The translations under genes were made by a program, and so were the position numbers. A stretch of DNA of 64,000 nt from Treponema saccharophilum DSM 2985 (GTDB lineage Bacteria; Spirochaetota; Spirochaetia; Treponematales; Treponemataceae): the NCBI RefSeq assembly GCF_000255555.1, contig NZ_AGRW01000053.1:1-64000 (forward strand), given 5' to 3'. This document shows, piece after piece, positions 9,133 through 17,823 of the stretch. Position 1 is the stretch's first letter. The number at the start of each line of letters is the position of its first letter. The notes below the pieces were generated by a model that was given only the letters and a program-made list of their open reading frames with translations, searched no databases and was not told where the DNA came from.

Positions 9133-9882
9133 ATGGAAACGAAAACGAAAGCGAGGGCAATAGCCTTCGCGCTCCTCGTCGCGCTCGCCCCGTTTTTGGG
9201 CGCGAAAGAATTCATCAGGGACGGCGCGGGAATCCTGACGCAGGTGCAGAAGGACGCCCTGTCGGCAAAGCTTGAGTCGATTTCGCTGACATTTCCGACA
9301 GACGTGTTCATCGTCACGGCAAAATCGTTCAGCGAATACGGATACGACACGGAGGACGCCGCGGAAAAAGCGCTCCGCGTCATTCCGTTCGACGACAGGC
9401 GGGGCTGCCTCCTTCTTTTCATCGCGGTGAAGGACAGGACGTACGACCTCGACGTAATCGGACACGGGCAGGAGCTCTTCTCCCATTCGGCGTGCAACAG
9501 GCTTGAGCAATCGTTCCTCAGCGATTTTTCGTCAGACGACTGGAACACCGGCCTCCTCGATTTTACGGAATGCGCGAGCACAATCCTCATGAACCACGAC
9601 GCGGAAGCCTGTGCGGAAAAGAAAAAGCAAATCGCGATTATGTTCGCCATCGCGCTCATCGTCAGCATCATCATCTCGTTCGCGCTTTACCGCAAGGAAA
9701 TGAAAAAGCTCGACAACGTAGCTCTTGCCCATGACGCGGACAGGTACGCCTCGGGAAGCCTCGCCCTGTCACGCTCCCGAGACACGTACACGCATTCGAC
9801 GACGAGGACAATCCACCACAACGAAAATTCCTCGTCCGGCGGCGGAAGCAGAAGCCACTCGCACCACAGCGGGCATTTCTGA
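9133..9882 (+). CDS. TPM-domain (YdjH/YgcG-like) secreted or membrane protein
   Basis: 249 aa. Signal peptide (residues 1-24), TPM domain about 25-150 beginning FIRDGAGILTQVQKDAL, one transmembrane helix about 165-187, and a C-terminal cytoplasmic tail rich in Ser, Gly and His ending SHSHHSGHF. TPM domains occur in envelope and photosystem assembly proteins. CGGAGG precedes the ATG 15 nt after the preceding stop, so it is the third gene of the operon. The metal-rich-looking tail is typical of the family. Confidence 0.8.
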   Translation: METKTKARAIAFALLVALAPFLGAKEFIRDGAGILTQVQKDALSAKLESISLTFPTDVFIVTAKSFSEYGYDTEDAAEKALRVIPFDDRRGCLLLFIAVKDRTYDLDVIGHGQELFSHSACNRLEQSFLSDFSSDDWNTGLLDFTECASTILMNHDAEACAEKKKQIAIMFAIALIVSIIISFALYRKEMKKLDNVALAHDADRYASGSLALSRSRDTYTHSTTRTIHHNENSSSGGGSRSHSHHSGHF

Positions 9883-9949
9883 GCGCGCGAGAAGAAATCA
9901 AAAAAAAATGCTAGAATCCCCGCAGAAAAAAGAAAACGGAGATGAAAGC

Positions 9950-11191
9950 ATGACAGATTTCGAGAAAATGAAGGCGACGATAGCGGGGGACATCCCGCTC
10001 ATGGTCGAGATGGAGAAAATTCTTACGGCGATACCGGCAATGGCTCCGGAAAGCGGCGGTAAGGGAGAGATGGAAAAATGCGCCGCGCTCGAATCGCACC
10101 TGAGAAAGCTCGGATTTGCGGACGGAGCCGTTTCGTTCGAGCGGTTCGACGCTGACGACGAGAGAGTTCCGCAGGGAAAGAGACCGAACCTCGTGGTGAC
10201 GGTTCCCGGAAAGAAGGACGATTTTTCGATTTGGGTGATGGCTCACCTCGATGTCGTCCCGCCGGGAGACCTTGCTATGTGGGAAAGCGACCCGTGGACC
10301 GTCGTCGAGAAGGACGGGAAACTGTTCGGGCGCGGCGTCGAGGACAACCAGCAGGGGCTCGTCTCCGGCGTTTTTGCGGCGAAGGCGCTGCTCGACAACG
10401 GGATTGTCCCCGAGCACACAGTGAAGCTTCTTTTCATGGCTGACGAGGAATTCGGCTCCGAATACGGAATCAAATTCCTCCTCAAAAAGCATCCTGCCCT
10501 TTTCAGGAAGGAAGACATAATCATCATCCCGGACGGCGGAGACCCGAAAGGCGAGACAATCGAAGTCGCGGAGAAGAACATCCTGTGGCTGCGCCTCCAC
10601 ACGACGGGGCTCCAGAGCCACGGCTCGATGCCGGACAAAGGGAAGAACGCATTCCTCGCGGGCTGCGAGCTTGCGCTGTCGCTCAACGACCTCGAGCATT
10701 TCTTCGGGGAACGCGACGAGATGTTCAACCCCACGTGGTCGACGTTCCAGCCGACAAAGAAATCAGCGAACGTCGAGACGGTGAACATCATCCCCGGCGA
10801 CGACGTGTTCTTCATGGACTGCCGGATTCTCCCGCGCTACACGCTCAAGGAAGTCCGCGCCGAAATCGACAAACGGGTCGCGGCAATCGAGGCGAAGCAC
10901 GGCGTCAAAATCGAGGTCGAGGAGCTGCAGCATCAGGAATCGCCCGCGACAAGCGCCGACGCGCCGGTCGTCAGGCGGCTCAAGGACGCGATAAAGAAAG
11001 CGCACGGAATCGAGGCGCGCCCCATCGGAATCGGCGGGGGCACGGTCGGCGCGGAGCTGCGGAATCTCGGGTTCGATGCCGCGATATGGTCGACGATGGA
11101 CGAGGTCTGCCACCAGCCGAACGAATACTGCATCGTGAGGAACATCGCAACGGACGCGGAGACGCTCGCGGCGCTCTTCACGACGGAATAA
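9950..11191 (+). CDS. M20 family metallopeptidase/amidohydrolase (ArgE/DapE-like)
   Basis: 413 aa cytosolic zinc hydrolase. Metal-site motifs are VMAHLDVVPPGD, GRGVEDNQQG and MADEEFGSEYG, with the lid dimerisation domain between about 190 and 300 and a final conserved His in VCHQPNEYC. Likely substrates are di- or tripeptides or N-acyl amino acids; the exact one cannot be read. The start at 9950 follows a CGGAG site; the open frame upstream overlaps the TPM gene end and a TAGAAT -10 box at about 9911, so is not coding. Confidence 0.85.
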   Translation: MTDFEKMKATIAGDIPLMVEMEKILTAIPAMAPESGGKGEMEKCAALESHLRKLGFADGAVSFERFDADDERVPQGKRPNLVVTVPGKKDDFSIWVMAHLDVVPPGDLAMWESDPWTVVEKDGKLFGRGVEDNQQGLVSGVFAAKALLDNGIVPEHTVKLLFMADEEFGSEYGIKFLLKKHPALFRKEDIIIIPDGGDPKGETIEVAEKNILWLRLHTTGLQSHGSMPDKGKNAFLAGCELALSLNDLEHFFGERDEMFNPTWSTFQPTKKSANVETVNIIPGDDVFFMDCRILPRYTLKEVRAEIDKRVAAIEAKHGVKIEVEELQHQESPATSADAPVVRRLKDAIKKAHGIEARPIGIGGGTVGAELRNLGFDAAIWSTMDEVCHQPNEYCIVRNIATDAETLAALFTTE

Positions 11192-11316
11192 CGGCCTCAA
11201 GCGAAAAGAACATTTTTCCGCCGTTTTCCTTTACGCGCCCCATTTTCCGCCTACAATAAACAGGAGCGGCGCGCGGGTATCATATTTCCGCGCGTCCGCC
11301 AAAAAAGGAGCCTGAC

Positions 11317-12153
11317 ATGAATCTTTTTGAAGGAATCCCCACGGAAAAAATCCTCGACGAAAAAAAGCGCGCGCACCTGTTCGACGTCGCGGATATGGTC
11401 GTGTCGCTTTCCGAAATCGCGCGGCGCGAAGGGCTTCTCGGCCTGGACGAACGCGCCGATTTTTCGTCGCACAAAATCATGTTCGACAAGGAATGCGGCG
11501 ACTTTTTGCCGGCGCTACGGGAAATCGAGCTTACAGACGAGGAGCATCTCGTCTTCAGCACGCTCATCCACCTCGTCGTGGACGGATGCGATCGGGAAAA
11601 AATCAGGGACATCGCGAAATACGCGGTAAGCTCGTCCGTTTCAAGCGAAGAGAGAAAACTGTCCCTGAAGATTGGCGCGGAGGGAATCATTGCCGTCTGC
11701 GAAGGATTCTCCTCGGAAACCATAATGATTGAAAGCGCAATGATGATGGGCGCGAACGCAGCGGATTATCTCTCGCACAAAAAACGGATTGATGACGAAA
11801 AAATCGCAAGCGACAATGAAATACGCGCGTTCTTCGCCGAAGAAAAGGAGGAGGACGGTCAAGTCGAGGAAGCCGAAGACGATTCAGAAATCGATTTCGA
11901 CTTTCTCCTGTTCTTTGACGAGGACGAAATCCTGAAAATCATGCGCGCGTCGAGTTTCAATGATGTCGTGCTCGCGCTGAAAAACGTGTCCGACGAGGTC
12001 CGGACAAAAGTGATGGGCAGCCTCCCGAAAAAAATCGCCGCAAAAATCCGCGAGGCATGCGAATTTACCGGTCCCGTCCGGCTCAAGGACATCGAAAAAA
12101 GCCAGGCCGCGATTATCAGAACCGCAAAGAAAATGCACGGAACAAAAAAATAG
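11317..12153 (+). CDS. Soluble MotA-cytoplasmic-like / FliG C-terminal domain chimera
   Basis: 278 aa, no signal or membrane segment. Residues about 22-150 resemble the cytoplasmic loop of MotA: SEIARREGLLGLDE matches the stator 'ARKEGLLALE' motif and LVVDGCDREKIRDI matches the following 'LVVDG-D-E-I' motif, with a longer insert between. An acidic linker (about 165-195) follows. Residues about 205-275 resemble the FliG C-terminal torque domain, including ALKN...GPVRLKDIEKSQ. By my alignment to E. coli FliG, the interface charges are K264 kept, R281 to K, D288 to E, D289 to A, R297 kept. An AAGGAG site precedes the ATG. A full FliG (about 340 aa) or MotA would have parts missing here. Function unknown; see findings. 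Confidence 0.6.
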   Translation: MNLFEGIPTEKILDEKKRAHLFDVADMVVSLSEIARREGLLGLDERADFSSHKIMFDKECGDFLPALREIELTDEEHLVFSTLIHLVVDGCDREKIRDIAKYAVSSSVSSEERKLSLKIGAEGIIAVCEGFSSETIMIESAMMMGANAADYLSHKKRIDDEKIASDNEIRAFFAEEKEEDGQVEEAEDDSEIDFDFLLFFDEDEILKIMRASSFNDVVLALKNVSDEVRTKVMGSLPKKIAAKIREACEFTGPVRLKDIEKSQAAIIRTAKKMHGTKK

Positions 12154-12192
12154 CCGCCGTTCATCAGACCTGTGCGGCGGTGATGCCGGTTC

Positions 12193-12217
12193 CGCGCCTT
12201 TTTTGCGCGTTTTTTTT
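12193..12217 (+). terminator. Short Rho-independent terminator
   Basis: CGCGC / GCGCG with a T-rich loop and eight T after it, 40 nt downstream of the MotA/FliG-like gene. Confidence 0.6.
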
Positions 12218-12237
12218 GATTAAGAGGCGCGGCAAAC

Positions 12238-12408
12238 TTGATTTTTTTCATAGCGCGTTCTATTATGCTTGCCGTTGCGGACAATGGGGTTCGGCGGAAA
12301 GATACGTGTATTCGCGTCTTTCCGCCGAACCCTATTTTTTTTGCCCGCATGGACGATGGCGTTCACCGGAGGGGTTTTCATGCCCGTGCGGGAACGCCAT
12401 TTTTTTTT
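12238..12408 (+). promoter_or_regulatory. Promoter and leader with two tandem terminator hairpins before glutamate synthase
   Basis: TTGATT (12238), 17-bp spacer, TATTAT (12261-12266). The leader then holds a 15-bp perfect stem (12287-12301 / 12318-12332) followed by TATTTTTTTT, and a 9-bp stem ATGGCGTTC / GAACGCCAT (12356-12400) followed by nine T. Both lie between the promoter and the ATG at 12436, so read-through must be regulated or partial. No known riboswitch class was recognised. Confidence 0.6.
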
Positions 12409-12435
12409 CAGAACGGCAATCGGGGGTACAAACAA

Positions 12436-13551
12436 ATGGCATTGCTTTTTGAAGGGGAGACGCGCATTCCGTCCGGCTGCGCGATTTCCGGAATTTTCGA
12501 CGCGTCGGGGAGGCGCATGGACGGAAGCTCGATTATCCGCTCAATCTCCACGATGCACGACCGCTCGAACGGGCTTGGCGGCGGGTTTGCGGGGTACGGA
12601 ATCTACCCCGAATACAAGCAGTATTACGCGCTGCACATCTTCTACTCGTCGCTTTCGGCGAAACACGAGACGGAGCTTTTCCTTGAGACGAAGTTCGACA
12701 TCGTGAACCTGTCTAAAATTCCGGTGAGGAAGCACCCGCGCATCCACGACGAGCCGCTTATCTGGCGGTACTTCGTCGCGCCCCTCCAGACGAAACTCGC
12801 GGCAAGCCAGCTCGACGAGCTTGAGTACACGGGAAGAGCAGTGAACCATGTGAATTCGATGATTGACGGCGCATTCATATTCTCCTCGGGAAAGAACATG
12901 GGCGTCTTCAAGGCGGTGGGCTACCCCGAGGACGTAGGCGAGTTCTACCGGCTCGACGAATACGCGGGCTACGCGTGGACGGCGCACGGGCGCTATCCGA
13001 CGAACACCCCGGGATGGTGGGGCGGCGCGCATCCGTTCGCGTTCCTCGACTGGACGGTCGTCCACAACGGCGAAATCTCAAGCTACGACGCTAACAGGCG
13101 CTTCGTCGAGATGTTCGGCTACAAATGCAATCTCCAGACCGATACCGAAGTCATAACGTACATAATCGACTACCTCGTGCGAAAACAGGGGCTGACCCTG
13201 ACGGAGGCGGCGAAAGTCATCGCGGCCCCGTTCTGGGAGACAATCTCCAAAATCGAGGACGAAAAACAGCGGCGCGAGGCTGAATTTTTGAGAAGGCAGT
13301 TCAGCGAGCTGCTCGTCACCGGGCCGTTCTCGATAATCCTCGGGTTCAACGGCGGGCTCATGGCGCTCAACGACAGGCTCAAGCTCCGCTCGATGGTCGC
13401 CGCGCAGAAAGGATGCGTGACGTATTTTGCGAGCGAGGAATGCGCCATCCGCGTCGTGGAAAGCGACCTCGACAAAATCTGGTCGCCGCGCGGCGGGGAA
13501 CCTGTTGTCGTAGAGCTTAACGAGGAGGGAAAGAGAAATGTTGCCGGTTGA
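12436..13551 (+). CDS. Split glutamate synthase, glutamine amidotransferase (class II) subunit
   Basis: 371 aa. Class II (Ntn) glutaminase that would release ammonia for the neighbouring synthase subunit. Motifs: nucleophile region SGCAISGIFD (Cys15), HGRYPTNTPGWWGGAHPF, and the oxyanion motif VVHNGEISSY. The nucleophile Cys must become N-terminal, so removal of a 14-residue propeptide is expected. This domain-per-gene layout (amidotransferase, FMN domain, GXGXG domain) is the archaeal/Thermotoga-type glutamate synthase. The coding end overlaps the next gene by 14 bp. Expression probably depends on the hairpin leader upstream. Confidence 0.85.
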   Translation: MALLFEGETRIPSGCAISGIFDASGRRMDGSSIIRSISTMHDRSNGLGGGFAGYGIYPEYKQYYALHIFYSSLSAKHETELFLETKFDIVNLSKIPVRKHPRIHDEPLIWRYFVAPLQTKLAASQLDELEYTGRAVNHVNSMIDGAFIFSSGKNMGVFKAVGYPEDVGEFYRLDEYAGYAWTAHGRYPTNTPGWWGGAHPFAFLDWTVVHNGEISSYDANRRFVEMFGYKCNLQTDTEVITYIIDYLVRKQGLTLTEAAKVIAAPFWETISKIEDEKQRREAEFLRRQFSELLVTGPFSIILGFNGGLMALNDRLKLRSMVAAQKGCVTYFASEECAIRVVESDLDKIWSPRGGEPVVVELNEEGKRNVAG

Positions 13552-15046
13552 TTACATCGCCCCGGAATTCGAGGTTTTGAGGAGCGCGGCGTGCGTCAAC
13601 TGCCGCAAATGCGAGAAGGAATGCGCGAACGAAGTGCACAAATTCGACGAGCGCACGAAAACCATGTTCGCCGACGAATCCAAGTGCGTGAACTGCCAGC
13701 GGTGCGTTGCGGTCTGCCCGCTCCACTGCATAAAGATTGTCCGCTCGGAGAACCGTTTCAAGGAAAACGCGAACTGGTCGGAGCAGACGATGAAGGAAAT
13801 ATACAAGCAGTCGTCTTCGGGAGGAGTGCTCCTTTCGTCGATGGGAAACCCGCTCTCGAACCAGCCCGTCTACTGGGACAGGATTCTCGTGAACGCGAGC
13901 CAGGTGACGAATCCGCCGATTGACCCGCTCCGAGAGCCGATGGAGACGCGCGTCATGCTCGGAAAGAGAAACGAGAAAGTCGAGCGGAACGCGGACGGCT
14001 CGCTCAGGACGGAGCTTCCCCCGCACATCGAGCTTTCGACGCCGATATTGTTCGGCGCGATGAGCTACGGCGCGATAAGCTACAATGCGCACAAATCGCT
14101 TGCGATGGCGGCGACGGAACTTGGAATCTGCTACAACACGGGAGAAGGCGGGCTGCACGAGGATTTCTACGCCTACGGCCCGAACACAATCGTGCAGGTG
14201 GCGTCGGGACGGTTCGGCGTACACAAGGACTACCTTTCGGCAGGCGCCGCCGTCGAAATAAAGATGGGACAGGGCGCGAAGCCGGGAATAGGCGGGCACC
14301 TTCCCTCGGCAAAAATAACGGACTCCGTTTCCGCGACGCGCATGATTCCGCTTGGGACGGACGCAATCTCCCCCGCCCCGCACCACGACATCTATTCGAT
14401 TGAGGATTTGCGGCAGCTCATCTACTCGCTCAAGGAAGCGACTTCCTACAAGAAACCGATAATCGTCAAGATTGCCGCCGTCCACAACTGCGCCGCAATC
14501 GCGTCGGGAATCGCGCGCTCTGGCGCGGACATCATCGCAATCGACGGATACCGCGGAGGAACGGGAGCCGCGCCGACGAGAATCCGCGACAACGTGGGAA
14601 TTCCGGTCGAGCTTGCGCTCGCGTCAATCGACCAGCGACTGCGCGAGGAGGGAATCCGCGGAAACTGCTCGCTCATCGTCTCCGGCTCGATTCGCTCGTC
14701 GGCGGATTTGGTGAAGGCGATTGCGCTCGGAGCGGACGCCGTCTACATCGGAACGGCGGCGCTCCTCGCCATGGGATGCCACCTGTGCCGCTCGTGCCAG
14801 ACGGGAAAATGCAACTGGGGAATCGCGACGCAGAACCCGGATTTGGTGAAAAGGCTCGACCCCGAATGGGGAGCGAAGCGCCTCGTGAACCTCGTCCGCG
14901 CATGGACGCACGAGCTGAAGGAAATGATGGGCGGAATGGGAATCAACAGCGTCGAGGCACTGCGCGGAAACAGGCTCATGCTCCGCGGCGTCGGGCTTCA
15001 CGCAAAAGAGCTTGAGATTCTCGGAATCAAGCACGCGGGGGAATGA
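13538..15046 (+). CDS. Split glutamate synthase, ferredoxin-FMN synthase subunit
   Basis: 502 aa. Residues about 18-65 hold two 4Fe-4S motifs (CVNCRKCEKEC and CVNCQRCVAVCP). The rest is the glutamate synthase FMN barrel: GAMSYGAIS, NTGEGGLHED, KPGIGGHLP, IDGYRGGTGAAP, and the 3Fe-4S cysteine cluster CHLCRSCQTGKC near residue 410. It makes glutamate from 2-oxoglutarate and channelled ammonia using electrons from its Fe-S centres. GAGGAGGG precedes the start inside the upstream gene, pointing to coupled translation. No NAD(P)H-oxidising small subunit is adjacent; ferredoxin or a distant subunit may supply electrons. Confidence 0.9.
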   Translation: MLPVDYIAPEFEVLRSAACVNCRKCEKECANEVHKFDERTKTMFADESKCVNCQRCVAVCPLHCIKIVRSENRFKENANWSEQTMKEIYKQSSSGGVLLSSMGNPLSNQPVYWDRILVNASQVTNPPIDPLREPMETRVMLGKRNEKVERNADGSLRTELPPHIELSTPILFGAMSYGAISYNAHKSLAMAATELGICYNTGEGGLHEDFYAYGPNTIVQVASGRFGVHKDYLSAGAAVEIKMGQGAKPGIGGHLPSAKITDSVSATRMIPLGTDAISPAPHHDIYSIEDLRQLIYSLKEATSYKKPIIVKIAAVHNCAAIASGIARSGADIIAIDGYRGGTGAAPTRIRDNVGIPVELALASIDQRLREEGIRGNCSLIVSGSIRSSADLVKAIALGADAVYIGTAALLAMGCHLCRSCQTGKCNWGIATQNPDLVKRLDPEWGAKRLVNLVRAWTHELKEMMGGMGINSVEALRGNRLMLRGVGLHAKELEILGIKHAGE

Positions 15047-15081
15047 TTTTTCCGCACGCAAAAAAAGGAGAACTGAAAAAA

Positions 15082-15822
15082 ATGACTGAGATAAATGCTG
15101 GAATAAAAATGGATTTCGGCGAGCTCAACGAGAAAATCCGCGAGAGCACCGACCGCGAAATCTCCATAAAAGGATGCACGGGCCAGCGCTACATCGCATC
15201 GGGGCTTTCCGGGAAGAAAATCGAGATTGACGGTATTCCCGGAAACGCGCTTGGTTCCTATCTCGACGGAAGCTCGATTACGGTGCGCGGAAACGTGCAG
15301 GACGCGACTGGCGACACGATGAACTGCGGCGAAATCGTCATCCACGGGAACGCCGGCGACGCGACGGGATACGCGATGCGCGGCGGCTCAATTTACATCA
15401 AGGGAAACACGGGCTACCGCGCGGGAATCCACATGAAGGCGTACAAGGAGCAGCAGCCCGCGCTCATAATCGGCGGCGAGGCAGGCTCGTTCCTCGGCGA
15501 ATACCAGGCGGGCGGAATCATCGCCGTCCTCGATATTGAGCAGAAAGCCGAGCGGCGCGGGAACGGCACCTTCATCGCGACGGGAATGCACGGCGGAAAA
15601 ATATACATGCGCCTCCGCACCGGCGCGAAAGTCCCGGAAGTTCCCCCGTACGTGAAGCTCACGCTCGGGCACGGAAAGGATTTGGCGGAAATCAGGCCGT
15701 ATCTGGAGAAATTCTGCTCGTATTTCGGGGACGTCAACCTCGATTCGCTCATCGAAAGCGACTATGCCGTCCTTGAGCCGAACAAGGACCATCCGTACAA
15801 GCAGACGTACTGCCTGAACTAA
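15082..15822 (+). CDS. Split glutamate synthase, GXGXG (alpha-domain) subunit
   Basis: 246 aa. Right-handed beta-helix of repeated Gly-containing turns (GNVQDATGDTM, GNAGDATGYAM, GNTGYRAGIHM), the structural C-terminal domain of glutamate synthase that spans the two catalytic sites. Third gene of the operon, 35 nt after the FMN subunit. The ATG at 15082 is chosen because AAGGAG lies 11 nt upstream; an in-frame start at 15043 overlaps the previous stop and is less likely. Followed by a bidirectional terminator. Confidence 0.85.
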   Translation: MTEINAGIKMDFGELNEKIRESTDREISIKGCTGQRYIASGLSGKKIEIDGIPGNALGSYLDGSSITVRGNVQDATGDTMNCGEIVIHGNAGDATGYAMRGGSIYIKGNTGYRAGIHMKAYKEQQPALIIGGEAGSFLGEYQAGGIIAVLDIEQKAERRGNGTFIATGMHGGKIYMRLRTGAKVPEVPPYVKLTLGHGKDLAEIRPYLEKFCSYFGDVNLDSLIESDYAVLEPNKDHPYKQTYCLN

Positions 15823-15826
15823 AAAA

Positions 15827-15870
15827 ACAGCCCGGATACGCGTTTTCCGCATGAATCCGGGCTGTTTTTT
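15827..15870. terminator. Bidirectional terminator between glutamate synthase and msrA
   Basis: AACAGCCCGGAT / ATCCGGGCTGTT flanked by A-tract and T-tract, so it can serve both converging genes. Confidence 0.85.
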
Positions 15871-15897
15871 CTCTGTTCGGAATGACCGAGGGCACGG

Positions 15898-16380
15898 TCA
15901 TTTTTTCCGGCCGCTTTCTTTTAGCTCGCGTTCAAAGGCTTCGGGATTTTTCAGATAATAATCCTGATGCTCTTCTTCTGCCCGGTAAAATGACTTGAAC
16001 GGCTCTACGGCGATATACGTCTTTTTTCCGCTCCGCGCTTCAAGCTCATTGATTTTTCTTGAGGCGATTTCCTTTTCCTCGTCGGTCTGATAATAAATTG
16101 CAAGCGTGTACGAAAACCCTTTGTCGATGAACTGCCCCTGCCCATCAAACGGGTCAACATTCGAAAGAAAAATGTCGAGCAGTTTTTCGTAGCTCACGTT
16201 TTTCGGCTCGTATTCAAGCTCAATCGTTTCCCTGTGCCCCGTCTTCTGGGCCTTTACGTCCGCATAAGCCGGATTCACCTCGTCGCCGCCGGAATACCCG
16301 CAGACAACGCTGTCAACGCCATAAATTTTATAAATCGGAGTGACGCACCAAAAGCACCCTCCCGCAAAATAAGCCTTCAT
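15898..16380 (-). CDS. msrA: Peptide methionine (S)-S-oxide reductase MsrA
   Basis: 160 aa, full family length. Catalytic motif GGCFWC at residues 7-12, then GYSGGDEVNPAY, GHRETIELEY and EEEHQDYYLKNP, all MsrA hallmarks. Repairs methionine-S-sulfoxide in proteins using thioredoxin. CGAGGAGG precedes the ATG, and TAGAAT lies about 40 nt upstream on the same strand. No MsrB is fused or adjacent. Confidence 0.95.
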   Translation of the reverse strand: MKAYFAGGCFWCVTPIYKIYGVDSVVCGYSGGDEVNPAYADVKAQKTGHRETIELEYEPKNVSYEKLLDIFLSNVDPFDGQGQFIDKGFSYTLAIYYQTDEEKEIASRKINELEARSGKKTYIAVEPFKSFYRAEEEHQDYYLKNPEAFERELKESGRKK

Positions 16381-16547
16381 TCAACCTCCTCGTATGCGAA
16401 TGATACACGGGCAGATTCTATCACAAAACATCGCGTCCATGCCCCACACGCTCTTTCGCAGCCGTATAAGGATTTTTGCCCCGGCAACGTGCGGAAACGA
16501 CGAAAATCCGTCCGCGCCCGATTTTTTCGCTTCCGGAACGACAGCGC

Positions 16548-17411
16548 TCACATTCCTCCTTTCAGCTTCCTTATCAGGCGCTCGACAAGAGCGATGTCGG
16601 GATTGTCCTCGCGGTAGATTCCGTAGACATCCCAGGTGTACGCGTCCTTTATCGGGACGGCTTTTATCTCGTCCGTATCGCCGAAGAATTTCGGGGACAC
16701 GCCGATTCCGATGCGGTTTCTCACGAGCTGGTAAATCGACTCGCCCTCGGACACGCGGGCGATTATCTCCGGCTTGAATCCCTTTATCATGCACGCGTTG
16801 AGCACGTCGTGGTAAATCCTGAAATGCTCCCCCATGCAGACGAGCGGCTCGTCCTTTATGTCGAGCAGGCTGACCTCGCTTTTGTCCCACAGACGGTGCC
16901 CGCCGTAGACGTAAATGACGACGCCGATGCTCTTGAGCTTCACCGATTTCAGGTTCGCGCCCGAGCCGCTTCCCACGACAAGGCCGAACCCAATCTCGTT
17001 GTTCAGGACGCGGGAAAACACGCTGTCGTTCTCCTGCTCGCGCCAGCTCGCCAGAATCTGCGGGTTGTCCTCCATGAATTTCCTGACGATTGAAACGTCA
17101 AGGGCGCGGATTGTCCCGCACGCGAACCCGATTTTGAACCGCTTCTCCCTCGCGTTTATCGCGCCGATGCACGAGAACATCTCGTTCAAATCCTTCGTGA
17201 CGATTTTCGATTTCTCATAAAAGACTTTTCCGCAGGCCGTCGGGACGAACCCTTCTTTCGTCCGCACGAAAAGCGGGGCGCCGCACTCATCCTCAAGGCT
17301 CTTTATGACTTTGCTCAATCCCTGCGGCGACAAAAAAAGTTTTCCCGCGGCTGTCTGAAGATTTTTTTCCTCGTAAACGGTCTGGAAGCATTTTAGGTTG
17401 CGTGTGTTCAT
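16548..17411 (-). CDS. LysR family transcriptional regulator
   Basis: 287 aa. N-terminal winged HTH (residues 1-60: LKCFQTVYEEKNLQTAAGKL, then SPQGLSKVIKSLEDE) and a C-terminal effector-binding domain of the PBP type. The ATG at 17411 follows GAGGGG; TATAAT at 17439-17444 (minus strand) is its likely -10. It lies downstream of, and on the same strand as, the OYE-type reductase gene, separated by a terminator, so it may regulate that gene but no divergent target is evident. Confidence 0.9.
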   Translation of the reverse strand: MNTRNLKCFQTVYEEKNLQTAAGKLFLSPQGLSKVIKSLEDECGAPLFVRTKEGFVPTACGKVFYEKSKIVTKDLNEMFSCIGAINAREKRFKIGFACGTIRALDVSIVRKFMEDNPQILASWREQENDSVFSRVLNNEIGFGLVVGSGSGANLKSVKLKSIGVVIYVYGGHRLWDKSEVSLLDIKDEPLVCMGEHFRIYHDVLNACMIKGFKPEIIARVSEGESIYQLVRNRIGIGVSPKFFGDTDEIKAVPIKDAYTWDVYGIYREDNPDIALVERLIRKLKGGM

Positions 17412-17723
17412 CTTTGACAATCCCCTCCCCGCCGCACGATTATATCGCAAATCAACTTAAAACTTGCCATCCGGAAACGGGATTTCTGCGGGAACAGGCT
17501 TTTCATCATCACGGGGTTGTAAAACGCTCCTCCACGGGCATCCGCGCGGAAAAGGCGATGATTAAACCTTTTCGGAAACATCAGTTTCAGAAAAGGTCAA
17601 ATGTTTCTATTTCTGAAAGCTGCATGGCGGCGAAACCGAAGCCGCCCGAAAAAAAATCAGAGCGTCCATGCGCAATAAGATGCCTTTTTGAGGAATGCGC
17701 CACGCCGAATGGTGAAACGGCAC
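17412..17723. other. Intergenic stretch between the LysR gene and the reductase terminator
   Basis: Contains the LysR -10 box (17439-17444) and an imperfect palindrome CCTTTTCGGAAAC / GTTTCAGAAAAGG (about 17567-17596) that could be an operator. I see no convincing coding sequence; the open frames here have no ribosome site and no protein-like composition. Confidence 0.5.
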
Positions 17724-17762
17724 AAAAACTCCGCCCGATACAGTACCGGGCGGAGAAAAAAA
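17724..17762 (-). terminator. Terminator of the OYE-type reductase gene
   Basis: CTCCGCCCG / CGGGCGGAG with A/T tracts on both sides, functional on the minus strand. Confidence 0.85.
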
Positions 17763-17823
17763 GAGGGGTAAGTTATGTTTTCCCGCGCCCGAAGAAACTC
17801 CCCGCGCGCGGTTCGCATACATA

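Noticed and set aside
12238-12435. Known glutamine riboswitch class
   Set aside because: I could not find the conserved core bases of the glnA-type or downstream-peptide motifs; only terminator-like hairpins are certain.
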